Below are positions 43,968 through 53,079 of a stretch of 64,000 nucleotides of DNA, one piece after another (within the stretch, counting starts at the first letter, position 1; each line of letters opens with the position of its first letter). Under the pieces are notes generated by a model. That model was not told where the DNA came from and made no database searches. It saw only the letters and a list, made by a program, of their open reading frames with translations. Both the position numbers and the translations under genes were made by a program. Source of the DNA: Paralimibaculum aggregatum (GTDB lineage Bacteria > Pseudomonadota > Alphaproteobacteria > Rhodobacterales > Rhodobacteraceae); NCBI RefSeq assembly GCF_030270585.1, contig NZ_BSYI01000010.1, positions 62,001 through 126,000 of the forward strand, read 5' to 3'.

Positions 43968-44537
43968 ATGGCGGACAAGACAACGACCCATGACGCGATG
44001 GTCGCCCGTCGGCTACGCGTGGTGCGCCAGTCCAAGGGGCTCTCGCAGCGCGAGCTGGCCCGGCGCACCGGTGTCGGCAGCGGCACCATCAGCCAGATCG
44101 AGGCGATGGCGATGCAGCCCTCGGTCTCGGTGCTGAAGAAGATCCTCGACGGCGTGCCGATGGATCTGGCGACCTTCTTCAGCTTCGAGATGGCCGAGGA
44201 GACCGCGGTGGTCTATCGCCGCGGCGAGCATGTGGATATCGGCGCCGCCGGGGTGAGATACCTGCTGGTGGCGGCGGGGCGGCGCAACCGCAGCCTGCAG
44301 ATGCTGCACGAGTTCTACGAGCCGGGGCGGGATTCCGGCCGCCGCGCGCTGTCGCACGAGGGCGAGGAATGCGCGATCATCGTCGCCGGAACCCTCGAGG
44401 TCACGGTCGGCGACGAGACCTTCCTGCTCGGGCCGGGCGATGCCTACTACTTCGCGAGTGCCACCCCGCACCGGTTCCGCAATCCGGGACCGGAGGTCTG
44501 CGAGGTGATCAGCGCCTGCACCCCGCCGAGCTTCTGA
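43968..44537 (+). CDS. XRE-family regulator with cupin sensor domain (PuuR-like)
   Basis: A 189 aa regulator. HTH_3 domain at about residues 12-66 (VARRLRVVRQSKGLSQRELARRTGVGSGTISQIEA) and a C-terminal cupin_2 domain at about 110-185 (SHEGEECAIIVAGTLEVTVGDETFLLGPGDAYYFASATPHRFRNPG) with metal-ligand-type His/Glu. Such proteins control polyamine or amino-compound catabolism, in line with the divergent aminotransferase. ATG 43968 is chosen from a longer frame because it begins the domain. Confidence 0.85.
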   Translation: MADKTTTHDAMVARRLRVVRQSKGLSQRELARRTGVGSGTISQIEAMAMQPSVSVLKKILDGVPMDLATFFSFEMAEETAVVYRRGEHVDIGAAGVRYLLVAAGRRNRSLQMLHEFYEPGRDSGRRALSHEGEECAIIVAGTLEVTVGDETFLLGPGDAYYFASATPHRFRNPGPEVCEVISACTPPSF

Positions 44538-44603
44538 GCGCGGAGTCCCGCGCCGGGCCGTTGTCGGCTATCCTCGGGGGAGCGCATCTGTGAAGGCACC
44601 AGG

Positions 44604-46199
44604 ATGACCGAGCGGGACGCCAATGCCGATCCCGCCGCCGACGAGCCCCCGATCGTCGCGGCGCTCCACCATCTGACCGGCCGGTCGCGGGGCCAGGTCT
44701 CCTGGCTCAGCCGCGAGGCGCACGGCGTGCATGTCTCGGACAGCGGCGCGATCCGCGTCACCGCCGACGGCCGGAGCCTCCCCGGCATGACGCCCTGCGC
44801 GAGGTTCCATCAGGCCGGCCGCTCCTATGTGCTCGACGCGGTCGGCGAGGCCGTGCTCTGGGTCAACCGGGTGCCGCTGCGCGAGCGGCATCTGCACCAT
44901 GGCGACATGATCGAGTTCGGCGAGCAGGGGCCGCTCTCGCGCTTCGAGCTGATCGACGCGCAGCACCCGATCCGCCGCACGCTCCCGGAGATCCTGTCGG
45001 ACATGATGGCCTATCTCCGGGTCAGCCGCCGCCCGCTGCACCGCCGCCTGCCGCGCGCGCTGGGCGGGCTGGCGCTGAGCCTTCTGAAGGAGACGACGAT
45101 CCTGTTCCGCGTCAGCGTGGTGCTGGCGCTGGCCGTGATCATCGTGCTCGGCATCCGCCAGGGCCGCGAGATCGACCGGATCGAGGCCGACATGCGCTCG
45201 GGCGCGACGCGGCTCGACGCGATCTCCACCGCCATCGCGCGGGACCGCGAGACCGCGCTGCGCCCCGGCGATCTCGACGCCGTGCGCCAGGAGCTCGGCC
45301 AGGCCGTACAGCGCCAGTCGGCGCGGATCGAGACGCTGGAGTTTCGCTGGAAGGCCGGCGCCGAGGCGATCGCCGGCGCGCGCGGCTCGATCGCCTTCCT
45401 GCACGGGTCCTTCGGCCTGCGCGACGGCGCGACCGGCCGCATGCTGCGCCATGCGGTGGATGCCACGGGCCGCCCGCTCTCCTCGCCGCTCGGGCGCCCG
45501 CTGCTCACGCTGGAGGGTGACGGGCCGGTCGCCGAGCGCGAGTTCACCGGCACCGGCTTTCTCGTCGGCGGCGGGCGGCTGCTGGCGACCAACCGGCACG
45601 TCGCCCTGCCCTGGGAGCGCGATGCCGCCACCGTAGCCTCGGCGGGCATGGGGCTGGAGCCGGTGATGCTGGTGTTCCGGGGCTATTTCCCCGACCGGCC
45701 GGAGCCGCTGGAGCTGAGCCTGCGCGCCGCCAGCGACAGCGTGGATCTCGCCGTGCTCGACATCGGCGGGCCGGTCGACGGGCTTGCCGACCTGCCGCTC
45801 GCCGAGGCGCCGCCGCGGATCGGCGCCGAGATCATCGCCATGGGGTATCCGACCGGACTGCGGGCGATGCTGGCACAGTCCGGCGATGCCTTCGTGGCGG
45901 CGCTTCAGGCCGAGGCGCAATCGCTCGATCTCGAGGGCGTCGCCGCGCGGCTGGCGGAGGCCGGGCATATCCGCCCGCTGGCGAGCCGCGGCATCGTCGG
46001 GCAGATCTCGCCGGAGGCGGTGGTCTTCGATGCCGAGACCACCCATGGCGGCAGCGGCGGGCCGCTGCTCGATCTCAGCGGCCATGTGGTGGCGATCCAG
46101 TCGGCGATCGTGCCGGAATTCGGCGGCTCCAATCTCGGCGTGCCGGCGGTGGAGCTGCGCCGCCTGCTCGACACGCTGGAAAGCGCCGGCGTGCATTGA
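44604..46199 (+). CDS. FHA-like, membrane-anchored trypsin-like serine protease
   Basis: A 531 aa multidomain protein. Residues about 45-118 look like an FHA phosphopeptide-binding domain (VLWVNRVPLRERHLHHGDMIEFG). One transmembrane helix follows at about 166-184, then a helical stretch at 187-250, then a chymotrypsin-fold protease. The triad is visible as His332 (ATNRHVAL), Asp381 (SVDLAVLDI) and Ser484 (GGSGGPLLD). By charge, the FHA part is cytoplasmic and the protease periplasmic. No signal for substrate. It is convergent with the AAA+ gene, with 8 nt between stops. Confidence 0.75.
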   Translation: MTERDANADPAADEPPIVAALHHLTGRSRGQVSWLSREAHGVHVSDSGAIRVTADGRSLPGMTPCARFHQAGRSYVLDAVGEAVLWVNRVPLRERHLHHGDMIEFGEQGPLSRFELIDAQHPIRRTLPEILSDMMAYLRVSRRPLHRRLPRALGGLALSLLKETTILFRVSVVLALAVIIVLGIRQGREIDRIEADMRSGATRLDAISTAIARDRETALRPGDLDAVRQELGQAVQRQSARIETLEFRWKAGAEAIAGARGSIAFLHGSFGLRDGATGRMLRHAVDATGRPLSSPLGRPLLTLEGDGPVAEREFTGTGFLVGGGRLLATNRHVALPWERDAATVASAGMGLEPVMLVFRGYFPDRPEPLELSLRAASDSVDLAVLDIGGPVDGLADLPLAEAPPRIGAEIIAMGYPTGLRAMLAQSGDAFVAALQAEAQSLDLEGVAARLAEAGHIRPLASRGIVGQISPEAVVFDAETTHGGSGGPLLDLSGHVVAIQSAIVPEFGGSNLGVPAVELRRLLDTLESAGVH

Positions 46200-46207
46200 C
46201 GCCGCGG

Positions 46208-48199
46208 CTATTCGGCCGCGGTCTTCTGCCCTTCCTCGAGCGCCGCGGCGTCCTCGGCGATCTCGAACACCGCCTCGCGGTTCTCCACCCGGACCGAGGT
46301 GATCGTCACCGTGGTCAGGTCCTCGCGGTCGAACAGCAGGCGCGAGATCGGGTTGATCAGGTATTTCTCAATCCGGTTGCCGATGCCGCGGCCGCCGTCG
46401 CCGATCTCCTCGGTGCAGAGGGCCATCAGCTCCTCCTGCGCCGCTTCGGTCAGCGTCACCGAGATGCCGTGCTCCTCCATCACCGCCCTGATCACCTTGC
46501 GCAGCAGCGCCTCGAAGATCACGAAGGCGTTCTTCGGGTTGATGAACTCGAAGACGACGATGTTCTGGCCCATGCGGTTGAACAGCTCCGGCCGCTTGAG
46601 CTGGAAGCGGAAATGGTCCGCCACCGCGTCGGTCAGCTTGTCCTCGAGCTGCTCGCCGCGGTCCGAGGGCGTCACCTTCTGGCCCGAGTTGTGGAAGCTG
46701 TCGCCGCCGACGATGCCGACATTGGAGGTGAAGATGATCAGCGACTCGGAGAAGTAGCCGGTCTCGCCGCGGCTGTCGGTGAGCCGGCCGTCGTCGAGGA
46801 TCTGCAGGAAGGCATCGAGGATCCGCGGATGCGCCTTCTCGATCTCGTCGAACAGGAACACCGAGAACGGCTTGGCGCGCACCGCGTTGATCAGGTCGCC
46901 GCCCTGCTCGTAGCCCGGCGCGCCGGGCGGCGGGCCGATCAGCCGGCCCATGCTGGCCTCGTTGACGAATTCCGACATGTCGAAACGCTGCATCGCGCTC
47001 TCGTCGCCGAACAGCGCCTCGGTGACGCCCTTGGCGAGCTCGGTCTTGCCGACGCCGGTGGGGCCGACGAAGAACAGCACGCCGCGCGGGCGGTTGCCGC
47101 GGCTCGAGGTCTGCGCCGCCGAGAGCCCCATGATCGAGCGCACCAGGATGTCGTAGGTGCGCTTGATCGCCCGCGGCTGGCCCTTCACCCGGTTCTCCAG
47201 CAGCGTCAGCGTCGAGCGCACCCGGGCGCGCATCGCCTGCGAGGTCCAGGGGTTGCGCGTGGTGCCGATGCGAAAGCGCCGGATCGCCCTGTCGATCTCC
47301 CTCAGCGAGCAGCCATCGCCCTCCGCGAGATCGACCACCGCGCGCAGGTCGCAGAGCCCCATCCCGTCGAGGCCGAGCGCCAGCCGCTCGACATGGCTGC
47401 GCCGGTCCTCCGCGGTCATCTCCGCCGGGATCTCGAGGCGCTCGACCTCCGCCGATGCGAAGGCGATCCGGTCGGAGAGGTCCGGCAGCTCGATCATCAG
47501 GTCGCGCACCGCCGGGTTGCGGCGCATGAACCACTCCGGCAGATCCCCCGCGCGCTCGACGATCCAGAGGATCGGGTTTGCCGCCGGGCAGTCCCATTCC
47601 AGCTTCGGACGTGCCAGCTTCGGCCCGCGGGTCGCCTTGTCCATCGCCACGAAGAGCCGGTCGGCGGCGGCAGGGTCGCTGCGGAGCTGGGTCGAGGCAT
47701 AGTCGACGATCAGCGCGACCGGCAGCCGCCGCTCGCGCGTCACCCGGTCGACGAGATCCGACATCGCCTCCACCGTGTCGGCGACATGGCCGATCGGCAG
47801 CCCGCATTCGGTGAGCACCTGGCCGAGCCGCGGGTCGCAGTCCTCGTGGAGCCTGAGCCCGGAGACCGGGTCATGGACCATCAGCGCCAGCACGCCCTTG
47901 GCCTGGAGCACGCGCCAGATCGCCGACGGGAAGGCAACGAACCGGGTCTCGTCTCCCTCGGGCACGGGGTAGATGTCGCGCACATTGCCCGACACCACGA
48001 ACTGCGAGCGAACGGCGAGGGCGGAGGCGATCTCGTCGAGCCATGTCGGCGGCGCCGGCGCGAGGCGCGGCGCCTCGGCCTCGCCGTCCGGTTCGGCGGT
48101 GGCGGTCACCGCGCTCTCGCCATTCTCGGCCGCCGTCTCGGCAGCCTCCGGAACGATGGTCTCGGTCACGGTAATCTCGGTCACGGTGGTCTCGGTCAC
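46208..48199 (-). CDS. Clp/HSP100-type AAA+ ATPase with degenerate N-terminal AAA domain
   Basis: A 663 aa protein from the GTG at 48199 (GGGGAAGGGGG upstream). Residues 1-45 are low complexity with repeated VTE units. Residues about 50-310 resemble an AAA module without Walker A (FVVSGNVRDIYPVPEGDE, VALIVDYAST, LWIVERAGDLPEWF). The C-terminal AAA_2 domain has Walker A GPTGVGKT (379-386), Walker B VFLFDEIEKAH (447-457), TSNVG sensor 1 and a ClpB-like D2-small domain (RPELFNRMGQNIVVFEF). It could be an unfoldase or remodeler. No Clp N-domain is seen. Confidence 0.8.
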   Translation of the reverse strand: MTETTVTEITVTETIVPEAAETAAENGESAVTATAEPDGEAEAPRLAPAPPTWLDEIASALAVRSQFVVSGNVRDIYPVPEGDETRFVAFPSAIWRVLQAKGVLALMVHDPVSGLRLHEDCDPRLGQVLTECGLPIGHVADTVEAMSDLVDRVTRERRLPVALIVDYASTQLRSDPAAADRLFVAMDKATRGPKLARPKLEWDCPAANPILWIVERAGDLPEWFMRRNPAVRDLMIELPDLSDRIAFASAEVERLEIPAEMTAEDRRSHVERLALGLDGMGLCDLRAVVDLAEGDGCSLREIDRAIRRFRIGTTRNPWTSQAMRARVRSTLTLLENRVKGQPRAIKRTYDILVRSIMGLSAAQTSSRGNRPRGVLFFVGPTGVGKTELAKGVTEALFGDESAMQRFDMSEFVNEASMGRLIGPPPGAPGYEQGGDLINAVRAKPFSVFLFDEIEKAHPRILDAFLQILDDGRLTDSRGETGYFSESLIIFTSNVGIVGGDSFHNSGQKVTPSDRGEQLEDKLTDAVADHFRFQLKRPELFNRMGQNIVVFEFINPKNAFVIFEALLRKVIRAVMEEHGISVTLTEAAQEELMALCTEEIGDGGRGIGNRIEKYLINPISRLLFDREDLTTVTITSVRVENREAVFEIAEDAAALEEGQKTAAE

Positions 48200-48200
48200 G
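48158..48200 (-). repeat. Short tandem repeat encoding VTE units at the AAA+ N-terminus
   Basis: About three imperfect 15-nt units built on GTGACCGAGACC/GTGACCGAGATT encode TETTVTEITVTETIVPE. They make the extreme N-terminus a Thr/Glu-rich tail and could vary by slippage. Confidence 0.5.
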
Positions 48201-48814
48201 GCGCCCCCTTCCCCGACACAGCCACGGCACAGGCGACAAGACCAATACAACCTTAAGATGAAGTTTGCACGTGCAAAAATACAATTTGTGAACCAATTGA
48301 CCCTACGACAACGCCGGCAGCACGAACGAGGACAACACGCCCTGCCCGCCGCCCGCCCTCGCAACGCGCCACCAGGGCCAGCCTCTGCCCCGAGAGGTTG
48401 GCCGGAGCCCCGGCCTCGCTCTGCAGGGCCAGGGTGTGCAGCGCGTCTTTCCGGCGCGGGCCGCCCAACAGATGATCGGTGCCGGCGTACTGGCCGAGGC
48501 CGATACCGGCATCCGCGCCGGAACGGGGATGCCGTGCCTGACGTGTTCCGCGCTGCCGTCCGTGGCGACGATTCAGGCGGGTCTTCGAGGTGCCAGAGCC
48601 GAGCGCGCCCCCCGGCGCGGTCGGCATCCCCGTCGTGCTGTGCCCTCTCCACCGCGTTGAGCGGGTTCAAGCCGAAAGCGCGCGTGAACCGTCTGCAAAT
48701 GATCGCCCGCTCCCACGACAGACCTTGCGGCCCGGCCGGCCTCCACTGCGGCGGTGCCGGCGACGGGGCAGGATCGGCACCGCGGGCGGGGCCGGCGGGC
48801 CGATCCTGCCGGCG
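48200..48814. other. Non-coding gap upstream of the AAA+ gene
   Basis: About 615 nt. The AAA+ promoter side is AT-rich and contains the perfect 14-nt palindrome TTTGCACGTGCAAA at 48264-48277. The rest (48300-48814) is GC-rich, has only short frames with no family features or good ribosome sites, and ends at the stop of the DUF1254-type gene. Confidence 0.5.
48264..48277. promoter_or_regulatory. Palindrome TTTGCACGTGCAAA
   Basis: A perfect 14-nt palindrome with a CACGTG core sits 65 nt upstream of the AAA+ start codon. The 10-nt core TGCACGTGCA recurs at 62289-62298, 96 nt upstream of the sulfatase gene. It is a candidate operator for a shared, unidentified regulator. Confidence 0.5.
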
Positions 48815-50434
48815 TCAGTTGCCGACGGGCTCGACCTCGCTCGGCCGCCAGGACTTGTCGAAGAACCCGGCGAGCGGGCTGTAGAGGCGCAGCAGCATGA
48901 CCCATCCCTTCTTCGGGTCGGTCTGGATCCAGTTGCCGCGGGCCACGCCCTCGGGCTGCTCGGGCGAGAACCAGACGGTGGTCGCGCCCTCCGCATCGGC
49001 CTCGGCCGCCGGCGAGGGATAGCTCTGGCTGCCGGCGCGGGGATATTTCTGCGGCGTCTGCAGCATCGAGCGGGTCTGGTTGTCATAGAGCGTGAGCGAC
49101 CAGAACGCCGCCGCCGGGATGCCCTTCGGCAGCGTGACCTTGTAGGTGGCGGCGCCGTCGAAGAATTTGCCGTTCGCATCCTTGGTGGCGAAGAGGTATT
49201 GCGAGCCCACCCCGGTCAGTCGCATCGCCATCGCCGGGGTGATCCCGGTGGCATTGTAGAAGAACGAGGTGCGGGCGTCGTTCTGCTTGTAGCCGCTCGG
49301 CGGATAGGGCCTGGCGCCCTCGGCGGTGATCTCCGGCAGCGGGGTCTCGAAATTGTAGCCGCCGCCGAAGAGCGGGTTCCACCACTGCGAGTTCTCGTAC
49401 CAGAACCAGTCCGGGTCGCGCGGATCGAAGCCCAGCGTGCGGCCGGTGGCATTGGCGACCGCGACGGCCTCGGTCAGGATCTTCCTCATCCGCGCATCCG
49501 GCGCGAAGTCATGCCCCTTCCTGATGCCGATCGCGGCGATCGGGCCCATCAGCTCGGGGTCGAGCACCGCGGCGGGCTCGCTCTGCACCAGCCGGTCGAG
49601 CATCTCGAAATAGCTGAAATCGTTGGGCGGGATGGTGTTGATCGAGAGGCCGGTGCCCTCGTGGAAGACCGGCGTCTTCGGCTCGGCATTGCGGCCGAGC
49701 TGCACCCCGCCCTCGAGGAACCGCGCGATCGGCAGCCCGACGCCGCCGGGGGCATAGGGATAGATCTTGAGGTTCTCGCGGATCACCCTGACCGTCGGCG
49801 CCGGGTCGTCTCCGGTCAGGAAGGAGCGGCCGAGCAGCACGACGCGGCTGGTCTGCGAATGCGCGACATGGAAGCCGCTCTCCGGCAGGAAGCCCTCATG
49901 GCCGGGCCCGACGAGCAGATACCTGCCGCCCTCGCCGCGATCCGGCCCCGGCCGGCCGAAATCGCTGACCCAGCGGAACCACACGTCGTCGAAGGTGCCG
50001 AGCGCGTCGGGCGGCGTCTCCACCACCATCGGCCCGTCCGAGAGATCGACGAAGCCGAGATAGTAGACCGTGTCGGCATTCGCGGTGAGGAACAGCGAGC
50101 TGGAATCCATCAGCTCCGAGAACAGCAGGATCTCGTTGTCCTTGATGCCGGCGGCCTCGAAGCCCTCCAGCACCGCACGCACGCTGACGCCCTTGAACGT
50201 GTCGGTGAAGGCACGGAAGGCATAGGTGAAATCGAGATGGTCATAGACCGCCGCGGCGGTCTCGGCGCTCGGCGCGCCATCGGTGAAGGAGAGTGCGCCG
50301 ATCCGCGACTGGACGCTGTCCGGTGTCGAGATCGACCGGAGCTGCGCCTCGGTGACATCCGCCGCCGCGCCGGAGGACAGCAGCAGCGCCGAGGCGAGGG
50401 CGGTGCCGGATACGAGCTTTCGAAGACATGTCAT
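48815..50434 (-). CDS. Exported DUF1254/DUF1214 domain protein
   Basis: A 539 aa protein with a signal peptide (MTCLRKLVSGTALASALLLSSGAAA). An N-terminal DUF1254-like part (TYAFRAFTDTFKGVSVRAVLEGFEAAGIKDNEILLFSELMDSSSLFLTANADTVYYLGFVDLSDGPMVVETPP) is followed by a C-terminal DUF1214-like part (AFWSLTLYDNQTRSMLQTPQKYPRAGSQSYPS, GNWIQTDPKKGWVMLLRLYSPLAGFFDKSW). The family is periplasmic and of unknown activity. Start 50434 has AAGGA upstream; the longer frame is not credible. Confidence 0.85.
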   Translation of the reverse strand: MTCLRKLVSGTALASALLLSSGAAADVTEAQLRSISTPDSVQSRIGALSFTDGAPSAETAAAVYDHLDFTYAFRAFTDTFKGVSVRAVLEGFEAAGIKDNEILLFSELMDSSSLFLTANADTVYYLGFVDLSDGPMVVETPPDALGTFDDVWFRWVSDFGRPGPDRGEGGRYLLVGPGHEGFLPESGFHVAHSQTSRVVLLGRSFLTGDDPAPTVRVIRENLKIYPYAPGGVGLPIARFLEGGVQLGRNAEPKTPVFHEGTGLSINTIPPNDFSYFEMLDRLVQSEPAAVLDPELMGPIAAIGIRKGHDFAPDARMRKILTEAVAVANATGRTLGFDPRDPDWFWYENSQWWNPLFGGGYNFETPLPEITAEGARPYPPSGYKQNDARTSFFYNATGITPAMAMRLTGVGSQYLFATKDANGKFFDGAATYKVTLPKGIPAAAFWSLTLYDNQTRSMLQTPQKYPRAGSQSYPSPAAEADAEGATTVWFSPEQPEGVARGNWIQTDPKKGWVMLLRLYSPLAGFFDKSWRPSEVEPVGN

Positions 50435-50621
50435 CAAATCGATCCTTGCAACTTTCTGTACCGGAGGGCGCGCCGCCCTGTCCCGTCCCCGCGCGCCGGT
50501 GCATCGCCGAATCAACCGGCCAGCGGATCCGATATCTGTATAGCACCCGGCCGGTGACGCGTTTCGCCCCGTGTTCAGAAGCCTGCACGCCGGGCAGCCT
50601 GCGGTGACCGAGCAGCCTTGC

Positions 50622-50711
50622 CAATGCCCTGTGCCCGTCCGGATCTGGCGCCGAGGCCAGGGGGCGGACGCTGCCGCCAGAGCAATGCCCCGCGCCCGTC
50701 CGGATTTGGCG
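50622..50711. repeat. 29-nt near-direct repeat pair
   Basis: The unit CAATGCCC-y-GyGCCCGTCC followed by GGATyTGGCG occurs at 50622-50650 and 50683-50711, with three differences, 61 nt apart. It lies in the non-coding gap. Confidence 0.6.
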
Positions 50712-51659
50712 GCTGGGCCTCTCGGCCCCTTTCCGCCGCTGGCCGAGGGAGAGCGGGCGGCCTGCCGGCACCCCATGCGGCACCCGGCCTGCCCGTGGGC
50801 GCGGGAGCGATCCCCGCGCGCCGGTCCCGCTCACCAGCATCCGGGCGCCGATGCGCATCCCGGCCGGGCCAGCGGGGCCAAGCACCCCCTGCCGGGCCGT
50901 CGGCGATCCGTGCGGCGCGGGCACGGCGGCAGCCGCGAGACCGCCGGGCATGAAGCTCCCCGCCGCAGCAGTAAGAGCCGCCCGGAGGTCCCAGATCACT
51001 CGGATGCCGCCGTCGTGGTTGCCGGCGTTTCGATTTCGGTTCTCGGGACGGCCCGGGCAGAGCACCGGCATCGCCGCACGGTCGATGGGCCCGTTGGCGC
51101 CGGAAGCTGAGCCGGCACCGTCGGCACCGCGAAGCAGGACATTGCCGAAGGGAAATGGCCGCGATCGGACGGCCGCACCCGCCCGATCCCCTAGGGGGGC
51201 CCCCGGTCTCCGTACGGAAGCCGCAACTCGGCGCGCCCGCCGGGGCGTGGCGTCCACCCCCTCCCGGCCCGCAATTGCACTTGGGTCACCGTTTCGTCGC
51301 CCGGGTCCAGCGCGTATCAGCACATATGATGGGCGCGAACCTCGTGATCCATCGCCGCCGCCACCTCCGGAGGACGGGGGCGATATGGGCCAGCCCGGAA
51401 GTGGGGTTCAGGATCGGATCATGGCCCCCCCGACGACCGGGGATCTCGCGTTGCTGGCCGCCGGCCTGCCGGCAGGGCGTGCAGTGGCATTCTCTGGCCT
51501 ATCCGTTTCTCCCGGCCAGCACGCGGGCCGATTTCGCCAGTTTCTTCGACAGGGACATCGAGCCGCTGCATGGCGGCGGCGGCCCGGCGCCGACCGTGGC
51601 ACAGGCCTGACCCAGCTGCGCAACAATGCTGCGGTGGAGCGCGAATCCGGCACCACATG

Positions 51660-51677
51660 TGTCGCAACACTGAGACA
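51660..51677. promoter_or_regulatory. Upstream copy of the GAF-Fis dyad (TGTCGCA-N4-TGAGACA)
   Basis: Same 18-nt layout as the perfect dyad at 52964-52981, with one mismatch in the left arm. It lies about 330 nt upstream of the GAF-Fis gene and could serve autoregulation or a now-lost target gene. Confidence 0.45.
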
Positions 51678-52007
51678 GTGGCGGCGGCCGACCGGGATCC
51701 CGGACTTGCGCGCCTGCCGGACGGCCGGTTTCCTCGATCGATGCGGGCGATCGCCGGTTGCCCGGACAGCCGGAGGGCATGGCCCGAACCACACCAGGGG
51801 ATCGGCATCCCCGGCGGCAGGGAGAACCGCATGTACTTTCCGGCCGATGGAGATAGGTTGGCGTAGGAGCAGCCTGCCCGGAGGACGAACGGCCGCATCC
51901 GGCCGCGAAAACGACCCAGTCGCCGATCATGCAACCCGCACCGGACAAGCGGGAGATCGGCGGCGGAGAGAGAGGCCGGCGCCAGCCGCCGGAGGAAGGA
52001 GCCCAGG

Positions 52008-52952
52008 ATGACGAGGCACGCCGACAGCGTGTGGTCCGCCGTGTCGTCGCGCGGCGACCATGCGCCCCATACACTCTCCTGGCGCCGCTGCGTGATGCAG
52101 CACGGCCTCGATCCGGCCGCGCATCGCAGGCCGCCGCGCGTGACCGAGGCGGAACTGCGCATCGCCGCGGAGCGCGCGGGCGACATGGTCGCCGCCGCCG
52201 TTCCCGAGATGGACCGGCTGTTCGAGGCCTTCGGGCGCGCCGGGTGCTGCCTCGTCCTGACCGACAGCACCGGCCTCGCCCTCGAGCGCCGCGGCAGGCC
52301 GGGGGACGACGCGGAGTTCCGGTCGCTCGGGCTCTGGTCCGGCACCCTCTGGAACGAGGCGAATGTCGGCACCAACGGGATCGGCACCGCCCTCGCGGAG
52401 CAGCGCTCGGTGGGCATCCACCGCGACGCGCATTTCCTCTCGATGAACACCGGGCTGAGCTGCGCCACGGCGCCGATCCGCGATCATCGCGGCCGCCTCG
52501 CCGGGGCGCTCGACATCTCCTCGGCGCGCTACGACATGAACGAGGCGCTGCTCGGCGTCTTCCTGCATTCGGCACGGGGGGCGGCGCAGCAGATCGAGAC
52601 GACGCTGTTCCGCAACGCCTTCCCGGGCGCGCGCGTGGTGCTGGCGCCGGGATGCGCCTCGCGCCATGGCCTGCTTGCCCTCGACCGGGACGATATCGTG
52701 ATCGGCGCGACCGCCGCCGCCCGTCAGGCGCTCGGGATCGACGACGACTGGATCGCCGCGGGGCATGGCGCGGGCGACCTGCTCGACGAGGATACGGGCG
52801 AGCGTCCCGCCGGCTTCGAGGATGCCGAGCGGCGGACGGTGCGCACGGCCCTCGCGCAATGCGCCGGCAATGTCTCGGCAGCGGCCAGGATGCTGGGCAT
52901 CAGCCGCGCCACCCTGCATCGCAAGATCAAGCGGCACGGCCTGCGCCGATAG
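52008..52952 (+). CDS. GAF-domain regulator with Fis-type HTH, lacking the AAA+ domain
   Basis: A 314 aa protein resembling AcoR-type activators without the central sigma-54 interaction domain. The N-terminal part has [13 protein letters not shown] and a GAF domain ([79 protein letters not shown]). The C-terminus is a Fis HTH ([35 protein letters not shown]). GGAGGAAGGA precedes the ATG. It stands just upstream of an aldehyde dehydrogenase gene and a perfect dyad. Confidence 0.88.
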   Translation: MTRHADSVWSAVSSRGDHAPHTLSWRRCVMQHGLDPAAHRRPPRVTEAELRIAAERAGDMVAAAVPEMDRLFEAFGRAGCCLVLTDSTGLALERRGRPGDDAEFRSLGLWSGTLWNEANVGTNGIGTALAEQRSVGIHRDAHFLSMNTGLSCATAPIRDHRGRLAGALDISSARYDMNEALLGVFLHSARGAAQQIETTLFRNAFPGARVVLAPGCASRHGLLALDRDDIVIGATAAARQALGIDDDWIAAGHGAGDLLDEDTGERPAGFEDAERRTVRTALAQCAGNVSAAARMLGISRATLHRKIKRHGLRR

Positions 52953-52960
52953 GGCCCCGG

Positions 52961-52982
52961 CCTGTCTCAGCGCTGAGACAGG
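52961..52982. promoter_or_regulatory. Perfect 22-bp dyad upstream of aldehyde dehydrogenase gene
   Basis: CCTGTCTCAGC and its exact mirror GCTGAGACAGG lie 8 nt after the GAF-Fis stop and about 100 nt before the aldehyde dehydrogenase start. The site is in the right place for activation by the Fis-HTH protein encoded just upstream. Confidence 0.7.
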
Positions 52983-53079
52983 TCGGCGCAACCTTCTTTC
53001 GGAGCGACGCAACTTTCCGACCGAATCGACCGAGCATGACCCCCGGAGACGCAACGACAGCGAAGAAGGGAAAGCGCTC

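Larger units (their letters stand above)
50435..52007. other. Long region with little or no coding
   Basis: About 1.57 kb between the DUF1254-type gene and the GAF-Fis gene. All frames are open by GC content but show proline/arginine-rich junk composition. I see one 29-nt near-direct repeat (50622-50650 and 50683-50711). At 51480-51610 a + frame reads WHSLAYPFLPASTRADFASFF before a stop, which could be the tail of a lost gene. A dyad at 51660-51677 matches the GAF-Fis operator. No confident gene. Confidence 0.45.

Noticed and set aside
44604-48199. FHA-protease and AAA+ genes as one operon
   Set aside because: They are convergent, so they cannot share a transcript. Any functional link must rest on proximity and domain logic only.
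50851-52011. A 386-codon + frame across the low-coding gap
   Set aside because: Arg/Pro/Gly-rich, no ribosome site, no recognisable segment, and it runs into the ribosome site of the GAF-Fis gene.
52983-53079. Sigma-54 promoter in front of the aldehyde dehydrogenase gene
   Set aside because: No TGGCAC-N5-TTGC-like element was found, and the regulator lacks the sigma-54-interacting AAA+ domain.
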